DNA of 64,000 bases from Bacteroidota bacterium (GCA_024742495.1 JANSYJ010000003.1:248001-312000), one strand, 5' to 3'; counted from the first letter of the stretch, positions 1 to 9,524 are shown. Program-made: numbers and translations. Notes: generated by a model not told the origin, from the sequence alone.

Positions 1-169
1 TGAGGGCTTTTTTCGGGTGCATCAAAGTTATCTCATCAATCTAGAGCAGGTTAGCCAGTTTCAAAAACAGGATGGAGGTTATGTCCAAATGAGCGATGGC
101 AGTCTTATTGGCGTGGCAAGAAGAAAAAAGGAGGAATTGCTGAAGCAATTACTGGGGGGAAGGGATTAA
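1..169 (+). CDS. LytTR-family response regulator, C-terminal fragment (5' end outside window)
   Basis: The reading frame that starts before the window encodes 55 residues up to a TAA at 167-169. It contains FRVHQSYLINLEQV, the hallmark second half of a LytTR DNA-binding domain, which is nearly identical in pattern to FLQVHRSYFINLDHI in the complete regulator at 17667-18407. The fragment ends in a basic tail (RRKKEELLKQ), as usual in this family. LytTR proteins bind direct repeats in promoters, usually as the output half of a two-component system. The receiver domain and any partner kinase lie outside the window. The family call is firm; the target genes cannot be inferred. It is convergent with the small gene on the other strand, with no clear terminator between them. 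Confidence 0.85.
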   Translation, partial: EGFFRVHQSYLINLEQVSQFQKQDGGYVQMSDGSLIGVARRKKEELLKQLLGGRD

Positions 170-203
170 AAATGCCCAACAATCCTCCTTTCTCTACCCA
201 CTA

Positions 204-386
204 TTAATTAATATCGGTGGTTTTTTTATGCTGTCGATATTTGGCGACACCCAATGCGGCACCAGAAGCCAGCAGTAGACTAATACCACCATCAATAGGC
301 GTTGGTCCTGGTGGATCCATGGGTTGAGTATATCCAACTAAGGGCATCAATATCAATAAGGCCAGGGGAAGTATTATAAGTCTCAT
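204..386 (-). CDS. PID-CTERM-like small sorted/anchored protein
   Basis: This 60-residue protein has an N-terminal signal peptide (hydrophobic residues 4-18, then YTQ), a very short mature part (PMDPPGPT), the motif PIDGG, a single hydrophobic segment (about residues 34-47) and a basic tail (KYRQHKK). The layout of short motif, membrane helix and positive tail is that of PEP-CTERM-like sorting signals. Bacteroidota have many such tiny PIDGG proteins, which I know as PID-CTERM proteins; the enzyme that processes them is not evident in this window. It starts only 8 bases after the stop of the giant T9SS cargo gene on the same strand, so the two are probably co-transcribed. The mature peptide is so short that it may act as a membrane peptide rather than a surface enzyme. 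The gene is probably real; its function is unknown. Confidence 0.75.
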   Translation of the reverse strand: MRLIILPLALLILMPLVGYTQPMDPPGPTPIDGGISLLLASGAALGVAKYRQHKKTTDIN

Positions 387-394
387 GATGCTTA

Positions 395-3300
395 TTAATT
401 GATTAATACCTTAAAGCTGCGGTTTAGCGACTCAATCCGGAGGATGACCACACTTTGCGAAAGTTGGTTTACCGGTATCTGAATTTCATTTTCATTGGCC
501 GCTTTGGTATAGCTTCCAAGCTCCTGGCCAGCGAGGTTAATGAGGGTGAGCTCTAATTCTTCAGTAGGCAGTTGATAAACACCGATGGACTTATTGGCAT
601 AATTCCAATAGATATCCTCAGTTTCAAAATGGAAGTCCGCATCATCTACACTGTTTTTCCTTAGAAATAAAGTAAAGCGATCACTGGGGAAATGGTTCTT
701 GTGTTCAAACTGATAAACCTCCTGGTCCAGTCGTACGGTGCGATCTAGTAATGCATCGTGCAGATAATAGTGATAGGCATCTGGATAGTCTGGAGATAAG
801 CTAATGCTATAAGTAGTATCCTCATTCGCCTCAAAGCCAATTTTAACACCTTGTAATAAAGGCGATTCTGGTAGAACATTAATAGCGACCTCCTTACTAA
901 GGGCAAAACTATAAAGGTTGGGATGGTCTATCGCATTATGGAGCTTAGCCGCATCTTTAGTTTCTTCAAAACCAAGGCTAGCATCTTCATGAATCATGAA
1001 ATAGCATTGATCCTTTTGATCATAGCGTCCACCTTTTACTTGAAGGCTAAATTTGGGATCGCCCTTTTTCTGTACGTTTTGCAGGCTAGTGAGGTCTCTT
1101 TGATCAGGATTAAAATCAAAGCCTTGTGCCGCTTGGGCGCTATCAACCCGAATGAAGAATCCTTGCAAAGGAGCAAGATAGCGCGCCTCATTATCGCCCA
1201 CATCTAAGTCGGTATTATACTGCTTATAGGTGGTGCCATTCCAAACGTAAATGCTTTTATAAGTCCCCGGTAGCACCTGATCGCGCATATCGTAAACCGC
1301 ATGATAGGGATTGGCTAAAAAGTTCCATCCATCAGTTATTTGCGAAACATAGCTGTTGAAACTCCCATTGGCGGTGTAGTTTAAATCTATATGCAAGGGA
1401 GCCTCAGCGGCGATAAGGTCGCCAGACACATCAATTTTGGCAGGGAAGTCGGCACATAGGAAATTACCATAGGCATTTTCCCCGGCCGCTACGGCATAAC
1501 CTCTGCCTGGATCCAGGAAAGCTGCGGTATCAGCGGGACTTTCCCAAGTTCCGTTTTGAGAATTCCAAAAGTAAATACTCGCACCGCCTGAGCCGGCTCT
1601 AATATGAGTGTTGCTATTGGCTAAATCGCTCACCTTAGTGCGCACCGGCACCCCGAGATGAAACCATCTTACCATGGTATCGGGAGCGCTTATTACCGCT
1701 TCTTGACGGATGGTTCCACCACCGCTAATCTTGCTATGAACTAGGCGCGCATAGCCACCGGCGACATTGGCTTCTAGAATAATTTCACCGCTATTATTAA
1801 GCAGGGAATCTACCTGTAAACCGGAGTTCGCCTCGATATGCAAGTTGGCCTTATGGTGCATAATGAATTCTTTCACCTCCACCGTGGTATCAATAGTTGG
1901 ATTGTTATTTTGGGGAGAAATGAAAACCTTGGAAAGGGAAGTAGGCACTTTAGCGTCGCTCCAATTCATGGGATCATTCCAATCATTGCTATTAGCACCG
2001 GTCCAACCTTGACCATCAAATTCATAGCAGCCCTGGTCGGGATTGGCTAAATCTCTTTGTCGACCTAAACGATCAATCCTCAATTCGTTTAATCCGGTGC
2101 CAAGACTATTAACGGCATTGTTTAAGGGTAAGAGATGATCTTCGGTAGCAAAACTAGGATCGAGGAAAAGGGAATTTGCATCGGCGCTAGTAGCGGTTTG
2201 AAAAGCCGCTAAATCAGCCTGAGCTACTTCGGGATCAAAGCCGGTGGTAGTTTTGAAGGGTGTTGCGCTATTGGAAAAGTAGAGGTTATAATCCGAATCG
2301 GCATAAGTACCACCAACTTCGTTACGAACGCTAAAAAAGCAAACACCATTGGGATTGCGAATAATATTATTACGCGCTATCCAAGCTCCATCTTGACCAA
2401 AGTTTAAGATGCCTATACTACTATTACTGTTGCCAAGTACATTGATACTGTTATGCAGCACCTTTACCTGATCGCAATAGGTGGTTAATGCCACGCGGTT
2501 TTGGCCCAATTGAACCGATATCTCATTATTTTCAATGCGAACGGTATCACCAGCATTTAGGCCCCCAAAATTGGTGACTTCAATGGCCCCCCTACAATCG
2601 GCGGTATTATTTAGTATTTGATTATCAGCAATTAAAAGAGGGTGCCCACTACCAATAATGCCCTTAAAGTTTCCTGCCGCCGGACCTAAAATTCGGTTTC
2701 CCCGAAATTCAACTGGGCTGCTATTATTGGCATCGATGGCTGTTTTGGTATTGCCTTCAAATATGTTTTGAGCAATTAGAATACTGTCGCCTTTAAAGTC
2801 CAGGGCATTACTACCATCGCTAAAGCTTGAGTTGATAATTTGTAAACTATCGCAAATGGCACAGTTGAAAAGCGAATAACGATCTGCGGTAGAAGTGGGC
2901 GTATTAGGAGCGCTGCTTTTTCCATTAAGCTCGCAGTCTTTTAGCTGAAAATTATCTACCCGACCATTCAAATCGAATATCGCTCCATAAGTGGCAGCTT
3001 CATTCGTAAAGCCGAGGTTTTTGAAGCGTAAATTATCAATGCCATTAATTTGAACTACATAATTCGAATCAGCATGGTTTGGACTATACTCTAGCTGAGG
3101 ATTGGAACCTCCGCCATTAAAAGTGATGCTATAAAGTCCATTTCCCTCTACCTCACTCAAACTAAACTGTTCGTTATAGCTTCCTTTTCCAACGTGAAAC
3201 CGAATATCGCAGATCATTCCTCTACGCTCTAAATCAGCTGCAGCTGAACTAAAATCGGGATAGTCGGCATTGGCAGTTTGACCAATTTGATAATCACCAC

Positions 3301-5314
3301 ACATGGGTAGATCATTTACAATGGCCGGAACAGCCTCTTTACGGATGTAGGCATCAAATATTTTAAACTTACCTCCTCGGCGATCGGCAGTGGCAATTTC
3401 TTCATTTAAGGCCAACTGAATGGTTCGAAATACAAAGCTCACGCCATCACCAGCTAAATCAGCTAGTATGGAATCCTTGACATCTGCGGCATTGGGATCA
3501 GTAATATTATTATGCGGCACCAGTGGAGTTGGATCGGTATAACCACCAATGCTGTCAAATAAATAGCCATAGCGATTAAAGCGAATTTTCAAGTGAAAAT
3601 CAGGCATTCGGCCTTTGAACATCACATGGTTGCCAAGCAGAATTTCATAATGCGATTCCGACTCTACTTCACCATTTCCATTAATGCTAAACCATTCTTC
3701 ATAGGTGCGCGTCTCCAAGGAATCGGTATAGGCCCAGTTATCACCTTCAACATCCTGATTTAAACTAATGGCCGAAAAACGTAATGATAGATCTTCAAAA
3801 TCTAAACCGGCGGCATTTAGGGCCGCTTGGGTTCGGTTAAAACCTTGAGCAAAGCCATTCCCTACAATTCCAGCATTTACGGCTGGGTCTATATTTTCAT
3901 AATCGGTGGTGGCCAGATAATAATAGGCGGTATCAATTGAAATACCAGGCCAATTCCCGGGTACAACATGAGCCGTGGCCGCGGGCTCATAAACATTGTT
4001 GCTCTTGGTATTAAAACCAGCCACACCTTTATAGTCTTGTACTCCCTTTAAACCAATATAAGCGGGTGGGGGATTTAAGGAATCATAATAGTAATGCTCC
4101 AATCCATGTTGGGCGCCCAACCAAATCTCATTCTCATGGAAAGCCATAGTCTGATAAGGCGAAGCGGTCATGCTCCCATTATTATTATACAAAATGCTAC
4201 AATGCTTATAGCCGTATAAATGATGGGTGGCCGGCAGTCCATTATAGCTAGTAGCCTGCTGAAACTGATGTTTGTAAATCCGGCCATTATTGGCCTTTAT
4301 CCAATGATTCCCCTGTGGGTCGAAATACAAGTCACTTATAAAATCCGGTAAATTGGTGTAAATGCTCATGAATACAAATCCGGGATGGCTCCAGCCTTTA
4401 ACGAAATCAGCAATTTGATTAAGATTATTCCCCGCCCAATTGCTGTTGTCGATCCAGTACATACCGCCGCCATCGGAGCTTACCCAAACGCGATTATTCG
4501 CATCGCGGGTGGCTACTACATCTTCGGGAGAATAAAAAACCTGACCGGCGTTCCACCAAGGGGCGTCTTGATGACTCCAAAAGTCCCAGGTGTTGGCTAC
4601 AGGATCATATATCCTTAAGCAAGAGGAAGGCCCGCCAATGGAGAAAGGATGTCCAGTAATGGCTAGGATCTTCCCAGTATTATCATAATCCAAGGCAAAG
4701 ACCCTATCGCTGGTGTGATTATTGGCGTTGGCAAAATTTATAATAGGGGGATTAAAGCTAGAGAACTGATCAGCTACCGGATCGTAGTAAACCAGTCCGC
4801 CTTCACAACCGAACCATAAGTCGCCGTTGCCATCAACCAACATGGTATGAACCGCTCCTTTATTGGGGAAGTTGTTGAGAGAAATATGATGCGCACTAAA
4901 GTTTCCATTTTTATAGGAGAGTAGTGGCGGCGCACTATTCATATCGTTATTATTCGGTGCATCGCTCAGAAACCAAATGGTGCCATCATTGGCTCGATGA
5001 ATTTCATTTACATCAAAGGAGTTCCATGAAAAAGGATTTCCATTTACTGTGGGGATGCTTAATCCCGCGCTTTGGAAGGGATAGCTCCAAGTACCATCCG
5101 GGGCTCTGCGACTAATTGGTTTTCCGTTTAGGCTGGGCTGACCGAAAAAATCGTGACCAACCCAAAGAGTTCCATCAGGTTCAACCAATAAGGCGGTGCA
5201 GCCATTATTGCCTAATCCATTGCCAGTGGTAAAGGTTTCTAAAGCATTGTATTGGGCAAAAGAGTAATGATCAAATAGCAGTGTCAGGAAAAGACAAGTA
5301 ATAATTCTTTTCAT
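395..5314 (-). CDS. Giant secreted T9SS type A cargo: beta-propeller plus beta-helix protein
   Basis: This 1639-residue protein begins with a signal peptide ending FAQ. Residues about 25-430 hold repeats of the form DGxLWVG / GDLWFGCEGGLVYYD / RVWVSSDGG, typical of two-component-regulator-type propeller blades. Residues about 690-1010 look like a right-handed parallel beta-helix (pectate-lyase-like fold; LRFKNLGFTN, FQLKDCELNG, LQIINSSF). A segment near 1095-1200 begins WTGANSNDWNDPMNW, a module common in Bacteroidota surface proteins, followed by further beta-rich sequence. The last 75 or so residues (LTLINLAGQELGSY ... SFKVLIN) fit a T9SS type A sorting domain, which directs outer-membrane translocation and anchoring or release. 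No catalytic residues can be assigned, so an adhesive or carbohydrate-binding role is inference. It probably shares a transcript with the PID-CTERM-like gene downstream. Confidence 0.85.
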   Translation of the reverse strand: MKRIITCLFLTLLFDHYSFAQYNALETFTTGNGLGNNGCTALLVEPDGTLWVGHDFFGQPSLNGKPISRRAPDGTWSYPFQSAGLSIPTVNGNPFSWNSFDVNEIHRANDGTIWFLSDAPNNNDMNSAPPLLSYKNGNFSAHHISLNNFPNKGAVHTMLVDGNGDLWFGCEGGLVYYDPVADQFSSFNPPIINFANANNHTSDRVFALDYDNTGKILAITGHPFSIGGPSSCLRIYDPVANTWDFWSHQDAPWWNAGQVFYSPEDVVATRDANNRVWVSSDGGGMYWIDNSNWAGNNLNQIADFVKGWSHPGFVFMSIYTNLPDFISDLYFDPQGNHWIKANNGRIYKHQFQQATSYNGLPATHHLYGYKHCSILYNNNGSMTASPYQTMAFHENEIWLGAQHGLEHYYYDSLNPPPAYIGLKGVQDYKGVAGFNTKSNNVYEPAATAHVVPGNWPGISIDTAYYYLATTDYENIDPAVNAGIVGNGFAQGFNRTQAALNAAGLDFEDLSLRFSAISLNQDVEGDNWAYTDSLETRTYEEWFSINGNGEVESESHYEILLGNHVMFKGRMPDFHLKIRFNRYGYLFDSIGGYTDPTPLVPHNNITDPNAADVKDSILADLAGDGVSFVFRTIQLALNEEIATADRRGGKFKIFDAYIRKEAVPAIVNDLPMCGDYQIGQTANADYPDFSSAAADLERRGMICDIRFHVGKGSYNEQFSLSEVEGNGLYSITFNGGGSNPQLEYSPNHADSNYVVQINGIDNLRFKNLGFTNEAATYGAIFDLNGRVDNFQLKDCELNGKSSAPNTPTSTADRYSLFNCAICDSLQIINSSFSDGSNALDFKGDSILIAQNIFEGNTKTAIDANNSSPVEFRGNRILGPAAGNFKGIIGSGHPLLIADNQILNNTADCRGAIEVTNFGGLNAGDTVRIENNEISVQLGQNRVALTTYCDQVKVLHNSINVLGNSNSSIGILNFGQDGAWIARNNIIRNPNGVCFFSVRNEVGGTYADSDYNLYFSNSATPFKTTTGFDPEVAQADLAAFQTATSADANSLFLDPSFATEDHLLPLNNAVNSLGTGLNELRIDRLGRQRDLANPDQGCYEFDGQGWTGANSNDWNDPMNWSDAKVPTSLSKVFISPQNNNPTIDTTVEVKEFIMHHKANLHIEANSGLQVDSLLNNSGEIILEANVAGGYARLVHSKISGGGTIRQEAVISAPDTMVRWFHLGVPVRTKVSDLANSNTHIRAGSGGASIYFWNSQNGTWESPADTAAFLDPGRGYAVAAGENAYGNFLCADFPAKIDVSGDLIAAEAPLHIDLNYTANGSFNSYVSQITDGWNFLANPYHAVYDMRDQVLPGTYKSIYVWNGTTYKQYNTDLDVGDNEARYLAPLQGFFIRVDSAQAAQGFDFNPDQRDLTSLQNVQKKGDPKFSLQVKGGRYDQKDQCYFMIHEDASLGFEETKDAAKLHNAIDHPNLYSFALSKEVAINVLPESPLLQGVKIGFEANEDTTYSISLSPDYPDAYHYYLHDALLDRTVRLDQEVYQFEHKNHFPSDRFTLFLRKNSVDDADFHFETEDIYWNYANKSIGVYQLPTEELELTLINLAGQELGSYTKAANENEIQIPVNQLSQSVVILRIESLNRSFKVLIN

Positions 5315-5497
5315 AATGTGGGGTTTAGGCTTCCAAAAGAAGACCTTACGCCACAGCTATGTAGAGCATTCTAGAGAGGGGCAGGGGATTTTTAGAATTT
5401 GGTAGGCAGCAGAGAGTATTTGGTATAAACCGACCAAGGCAATTAAGCTAGAAAAGGCTTTTTGAGTATCTCATGCTTCAGAAATTAGAAAAGGAGA

Positions 5498-5524
5498 TCT
5501 CCTAAGTAGCTTCTTTTTAGGAGA
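5498..5524 (-). terminator. Hairpin downstream of the DsbA-like gene, possible weak terminator
   Basis: The 8-base arms tctcctaa (5498-5505) and ttaggaga (5517-5524) are perfectly complementary around an 11-base loop. On the minus strand the stem is followed by tctccttttc, a poor U-tract. It sits about 30 bases past the stop of the DsbA-like gene. The remaining 5315-5554 interval shows no gene; it must also carry the promoter of the T9SS cargo gene, but I see no convincing element. Confidence 0.35.
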
Positions 5525-5554
5525 GATTTGATACAAGCAATGCCAAATAAAATC

Positions 5555-6190
5555 CTAAACCGAAGCCCTGGCGTTTTTTAAACTTTCGTTTAATTTATCC
5601 AGTCCGGTATAGCCTCGTGCGATTAAAAAGGCCTTATCCTTTTCTTGGTAAACCACTGCTGGGAAGCCGCTAATGCCCCATTTTTTCACCACTTCAAATT
5701 CGGTACGCACCAATTCCAAGCGATCTTTATCTACCATCAGCTTCATAAAATCGGTGGCATTCATGCCAAAATCTTCTGCGCAATGACCAAATGTTTTGGC
5801 TTCGGCAGGAGGGAGGCCTTCTTGATAAATCGCCTCTTGCATTCGTTTAGCAAAGGCAATGGCATTATCGGGTTGATAGGTTCTAAACGAAGCTAAGGCC
5901 AAGGCGCCTGGTAAGGAACTTAATAAGGCATCACCCTTAGCAAGCATTTCATAAAATGGATCGCCAAATTTGCGCCCACTCATTTCTTCAACTCGCTTAA
6001 AGCTCTCTTGTATTTCTTTGGGAAGATCGCCTATGGGGCCTTCATTTTGACCTAAAACCATTCCGCCACTCATTACGCGGAAATCGATTTCATCCTTATG
6101 GTCTTCATAAAATTGGTGCATATTGGCACTGAAGCCATAACACCAGGAACACAGAACATCAAAAATGTAGTAAACAACGGGTCTTTCCAT
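5555..6190 (-). CDS. DsbA-family (FrnE/COG3531-like) thiol oxidoreductase
   Basis: This 211-residue thioredoxin-fold protein has the active-site motif CSWCYGF near its N terminus, the expected helical insertion in the middle, and the cis-proline region GISGFPAVVY near residue 175, after which strand and helix close the fold. No signal peptide is visible, so it is probably cytoplasmic, like the FrnE group of predicted disulphide isomerases. I chose the ATG at 6190; a TTG three codons upstream is less likely. It lies about 46 bases downstream of xseB on the same strand and could be the last gene of that operon. The substrate is unknown. A glutathione S-transferase kappa-like 2-hydroxychromene isomerase is an alternative, but the CxxC argues for redox chemistry. 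Confidence 0.85.
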   Translation of the reverse strand: MERPVVYYIFDVLCSWCYGFSANMHQFYEDHKDEIDFRVMSGGMVLGQNEGPIGDLPKEIQESFKRVEEMSGRKFGDPFYEMLAKGDALLSSLPGALALASFRTYQPDNAIAFAKRMQEAIYQEGLPPAEAKTFGHCAEDFGMNATDFMKLMVDKDRLELVRTEFEVVKKWGISGFPAVVYQEKDKAFLIARGYTGLDKLNESLKNARASV

Positions 6191-6236
6191 AAGCGGCAAA
6201 ATTAAACAAAGCTTTAGGGATAGCGATAGCTTCTGC

Positions 6237-6440
6237 CTATAGACCGAGCTCTTTTATCACTTGACCAACTTCCTTTTCGGTGTCCCTTAATTTATCGTGA
6301 CAAAGTTTTAGCAGTTCCGATGCGCGCTTCACCTTAGTACTGAGGCTGTCCACCGAAATTTCTTCGTTCTGCAAGGCCGCCATTATTTCCTGCAACTCTT
6401 CATAAGCTGCTTCATAGGTCAGTTCTTTTTCCTCACTCAT
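6237..6440 (-). CDS. xseB: Exodeoxyribonuclease VII small subunit
   Basis: At 67 residues this is the usual size for XseB. It has the family pattern YEEAYEELQEI ... VDSLSTKVKRASELLKLCHDKL, a helical hairpin that binds the C-terminal coiled coil of XseA. Several XseB copies bind each XseA, and the complex degrades single-stranded DNA into oligonucleotides during recombination and repair. The ATG lies 8 bases inside the end of xseA, so translation is coupled. Identification rests on both pattern and position and is secure. Confidence 0.93.
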   Translation of the reverse strand: MSEEKELTYEAAYEELQEIMAALQNEEISVDSLSTKVKRASELLKLCHDKLRDTEKEVGQVIKELGL

Positions 6441-7818
6441 TGCTTTTTACTTTTATGATTTTCGATTCTATTAAACCATCCTTTAATTGGGTCTCTAATG
6501 TATCGCCAGCTTGAAGCTGATTAACACTATTTATGCTAACATTCCCCTTTCGGGTGATGGAATAACCTCTTTCGAGGGTTCGCTCTGGTTTTAATAATTC
6601 CAACCGCTCCTGCAGATTTAATAAATCCTTTTGCAATCGATCCATCTGCCAGTTTCCTTGTCGATTTAAATTGCTTTGAAACTCTTTAAGTTGATCTTTC
6701 GTCCTGCGAATTAGGTTTTTGGGCAAGTCCACAATTTGCATTTGAAACATTTTCAAAATTCGTTCATGACTTCGCAAACCATCGGCACTAAGGCGCACCA
6801 TAAGGCTAGCCGTATTGTGAATGCTTCCGCGCTGCCGCTGAATATGATTGATGGGAAGTAATTGTAAATTCTCTTTATAGCGCAGCAGTTTTTGATCTTC
6901 TAACTTTAAGCTTTCTTGAATTTTTCTTTGCATAAGATCCGCCATCTGCTTTAGCTTTAGTTCAAAGGCCGACATTTTATCCAAGAGATGATCGGCCAAA
7001 GCAGTAGGGGTTTTATGGGCTTTATAAGCTACTAAGTCCAGCACTGTCCAATCACTTTCATGGCCAATTCCAGTTTGTATAGGCATCGGAAAATTTGCAG
7101 CGCTGCGAGCCAAGTCCTCATCATTAAAGCAATCCAAATCTAGGGCAGAGCCACCACCGCGAATAATTACGACAAGATCATATTGATCTATAGGAATAGC
7201 CTTTAAGCAGGCATTTATTTTACTTGCCGCCATAACGCCTTGCACCGGAACGGGGTAGAGGTCTGTATGTATTCGATAGCCAAACTCATTCTCCTTTAGG
7301 TGTTGTATAAAATCTTCATAGGCCGCTGCACCCTCCGAGCTTAGCACCGCAATTCGCTGCCAAACCAGGGCCTCTTCAAAGCCTTTCTGCTTTTGCAGAA
7401 GACCTTCATTTTTTAAACTTTCTAATGTGGCTCTTTTCCGACGTTCCAGTTCACCTAAAACAAAGTTGAGGTCCAGGTCTTTAATTAATAGCTTTAAGCC
7501 ATAAACCGGGTGGTAGTCGAGCATTACCTTAACCACCAGCTCTTGGCCTTGACTTAATAATTTACGGACCTCCGATCCATGCTTTTGTTGGATATGCTCA
7601 AAATCCAGGGCCCATATTACCGCCTGCATGGAGGCCAACCTTTGGCCATTGCGTTCTTGCACCAATTCCAAATAGCAATGCCCACTAGCGGCGATTTTAA
7701 TCTGGGCAATTTCGGCTTTGAGCCACAAGTGTTCCTGTCCAATTTTAGAATGAATTAAATTGGAGATCGACTGACTTAAAGCCAGTAGGCTGTACACTTT
7801 AGCGGGCTTTTGGGCCAT
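6433..7818 (-). CDS. xseA: Exodeoxyribonuclease VII large subunit
   Basis: The protein has an N-terminal OB-fold domain (about residues 10-110), the catalytic domain with IRGGGSALDLDCFND and PIQTGIGHESDWTVLDLVAYKAHKTPTA (residues about 220-300), a long coiled coil and a C-terminal segment with LERGYSITRKGN. These are XseA signatures; the enzyme cuts single-stranded DNA from both ends together with XseB. The frame stays open 14 codons upstream (to 7860), but the natural start is the ATG at 7818 (MAQKPAKVYSLLALSQSIS), giving 461 residues and leaving 110 bases for divergent promoters shared with the SulP gene. Overlaps xseB by 8 bases. Confidence 0.95.
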   Translation of the reverse strand: MAQKPAKVYSLLALSQSISNLIHSKIGQEHLWLKAEIAQIKIAASGHCYLELVQERNGQRLASMQAVIWALDFEHIQQKHGSEVRKLLSQGQELVVKVMLDYHPVYGLKLLIKDLDLNFVLGELERRKRATLESLKNEGLLQKQKGFEEALVWQRIAVLSSEGAAAYEDFIQHLKENEFGYRIHTDLYPVPVQGVMAASKINACLKAIPIDQYDLVVIIRGGGSALDLDCFNDEDLARSAANFPMPIQTGIGHESDWTVLDLVAYKAHKTPTALADHLLDKMSAFELKLKQMADLMQRKIQESLKLEDQKLLRYKENLQLLPINHIQRQRGSIHNTASLMVRLSADGLRSHERILKMFQMQIVDLPKNLIRRTKDQLKEFQSNLNRQGNWQMDRLQKDLLNLQERLELLKPERTLERGYSITRKGNVSINSVNQLQAGDTLETQLKDGLIESKIIKVKSNE

Positions 7819-7897
7819 AGTTCGCGAAGTTACACTTTCGTCGATGTAAAAATCACACAAACCTTTAGAAAGGGTATGATAAGGCGGGCAATACTTG

Positions 7898-7905
7898 TAC
7901 TTTTG
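7898..7905 (+). promoter_or_regulatory. Putative Bacteroidota -7 box upstream of the SulP gene
   Basis: TACTTTTG matches the Bacteroidota -7 consensus TAnnTTTG exactly and lies 23 bases before the SulP start codon. The trinucleotide at the expected -33 position is ATG rather than TTG, so the -33 half is weak. The predicted transcript start is about 7912, giving a short leader. Confidence 0.45.
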
Positions 7906-7928
7906 CCGGCTTTCGAAAAAGGAATACT

Positions 7929-9524
7929 ATGCGAGAATTTATTGCCAAGCAAAAGGCAAATCTTGGGAATGATGTTTTTAGCGGACTTACCGTAGCCCTT
8001 GCTTTGGTGCCCGAAGCAGTGGCCTTTGCCTTTGTGGCTGGTGTACCGCCTATGGTAGGCCTTTATGCTGCCTTTATGGTGGGTCTTATTACCGCCGTTT
8101 TCGGAGGTAGACCAGGCATGATTTCGGGCGCCACTGGAGCTTTGGCCGTGGTAATGGTCGACTTGGTAGCGCGCGGCAATGATATGGGAGCAGAAGGGGC
8201 AAATGCTGGTTTGTATTATCTTTTTGCGACCGTAATCCTCATGGGAATTATCCAGGTTATTGTGGGCGCTCTAAAGCTGGGGAAATTTGTGCGCTTAATC
8301 CCGCATCCCGTTATGATGGGTTTTGTAAACGGTTTAGCAATTGTAATTTTCCTTTCCCAATTAGGCATGTTTACCCAGCGAGTGGCCGGAGAAAAAGTTT
8401 GGCTTGAAGGAAGTGCCCTTTACCTAATGGTTGGCTTAGTTGCGCTCACCATGGCGCTTATGTATTTCTTACCGAAAATCAATAAGAAGATACCCTCCGG
8501 TTTAGTAGCGATTGTAGCCGTTTCAGCCTTGGCTATTTTCAGTGGGCTGGATGTGGCAACAGTAGGCAGCTTTATTCGCGATAGCGGAGGAACAGAAGGT
8601 TTGCAAGGTGGATTACCCAGCTTTCAATCGGAGATCTTTACCATCATTCCCTTAAATTGGGAAACCTTGGGCTTTATATTTCCCTATGCTCTTATCCTTG
8701 CGGCAATTGGCCTCATTGAATCCTTAATGACCCTCAATTTAATTGATGAACTAACGGAAAGCCGCGGGAATTCGAATCGCGAATGCTTAGCCCAGGGAGG
8801 CGCCAATATAGTAACTGGTTTCTTCGGCGGTATGGGCGGTTGCGCCATGATCGGTCAATCGATAATTAATATTAAAGGGGGCGGAAGAACCCGCATTTCG
8901 GGCATAGTGGCGGCCTTAGCTTTACTAAGCTTTATTTTATTTGCTGCACCACTAATTGAGCAGGTGCCTATTGCGGCCTTGGTTGGGGTAATGTTTATGG
9001 TGGTAATTGGCACTTTTGCCTGGAGTAGCTTTAGAATTTTAGCCAAGATTCCAATTAGTGATGCGATTGTTTTAATAGCTGTCTCGGCTTTGACCGTTAT
9101 TTACGATTTGGCAGCAGCCGTTTTGGTAGGCATCGTTTTAAGCGCCTTAGTTTTCTCTTGGGAAAATGCAAAACGAATCCGAGCACGCAAACATTTTTTA
9201 AACGATGGTACTAAGGTTTATGAAATCTGGGGCCCCTTATTCTTTGGTAGTATCAGTGCCTTCAAATCTAAATTCGATCCGGCTGGTGATCCTGATAAAA
9301 TCATTATCGATTTTATGGAGTCTCGTGTTTCCGATCACTCTGCCTTAGAAGCATTGTTTACCTTAGTAGAAAAATATCAAAGCCTTGGGAAGGTGGTACA
9401 AATCCGTCATCTTAGTAAGGAATGTCAACAACTTATGATTAAAGCATCGCCTAAATTGGCTGCTACCATCGAAGAGAATGTTGATGATCCTCGCTATCAC
9501 GTGATGGCACAAGTGATGTCGTAA
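7929..9524 (+). CDS. SulP-family inorganic anion transporter with C-terminal STAS domain
   Basis: This 531-residue integral membrane protein shows the SulP core: LTVALALVPEAVAFAFVAG near the N terminus, then GLYAAFMVGLITAVFGGRPGMISGATGA, followed by hydrophobic segments through about residue 410. The last 100 or so residues (IWGPLFFGSISAFKSKFD ... HLSKECQQLM) form a cytoplasmic STAS domain. SulP proteins carry sulphate, bicarbonate or other anions, often with sodium or protons; the substrate cannot be read from sequence. Its stop codon overlaps the ATG of the next gene (TAATG), implying coupled translation with the RNA-binding protein. It is divergent from xseA. Confidence 0.92.
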   Translation: MREFIAKQKANLGNDVFSGLTVALALVPEAVAFAFVAGVPPMVGLYAAFMVGLITAVFGGRPGMISGATGALAVVMVDLVARGNDMGAEGANAGLYYLFATVILMGIIQVIVGALKLGKFVRLIPHPVMMGFVNGLAIVIFLSQLGMFTQRVAGEKVWLEGSALYLMVGLVALTMALMYFLPKINKKIPSGLVAIVAVSALAIFSGLDVATVGSFIRDSGGTEGLQGGLPSFQSEIFTIIPLNWETLGFIFPYALILAAIGLIESLMTLNLIDELTESRGNSNRECLAQGGANIVTGFFGGMGGCAMIGQSIINIKGGGRTRISGIVAALALLSFILFAAPLIEQVPIAALVGVMFMVVIGTFAWSSFRILAKIPISDAIVLIAVSALTVIYDLAAAVLVGIVLSALVFSWENAKRIRARKHFLNDGTKVYEIWGPLFFGSISAFKSKFDPAGDPDKIIIDFMESRVSDHSALEALFTLVEKYQSLGKVVQIRHLSKECQQLMIKASPKLAATIEENVDDPRYHVMAQVMS

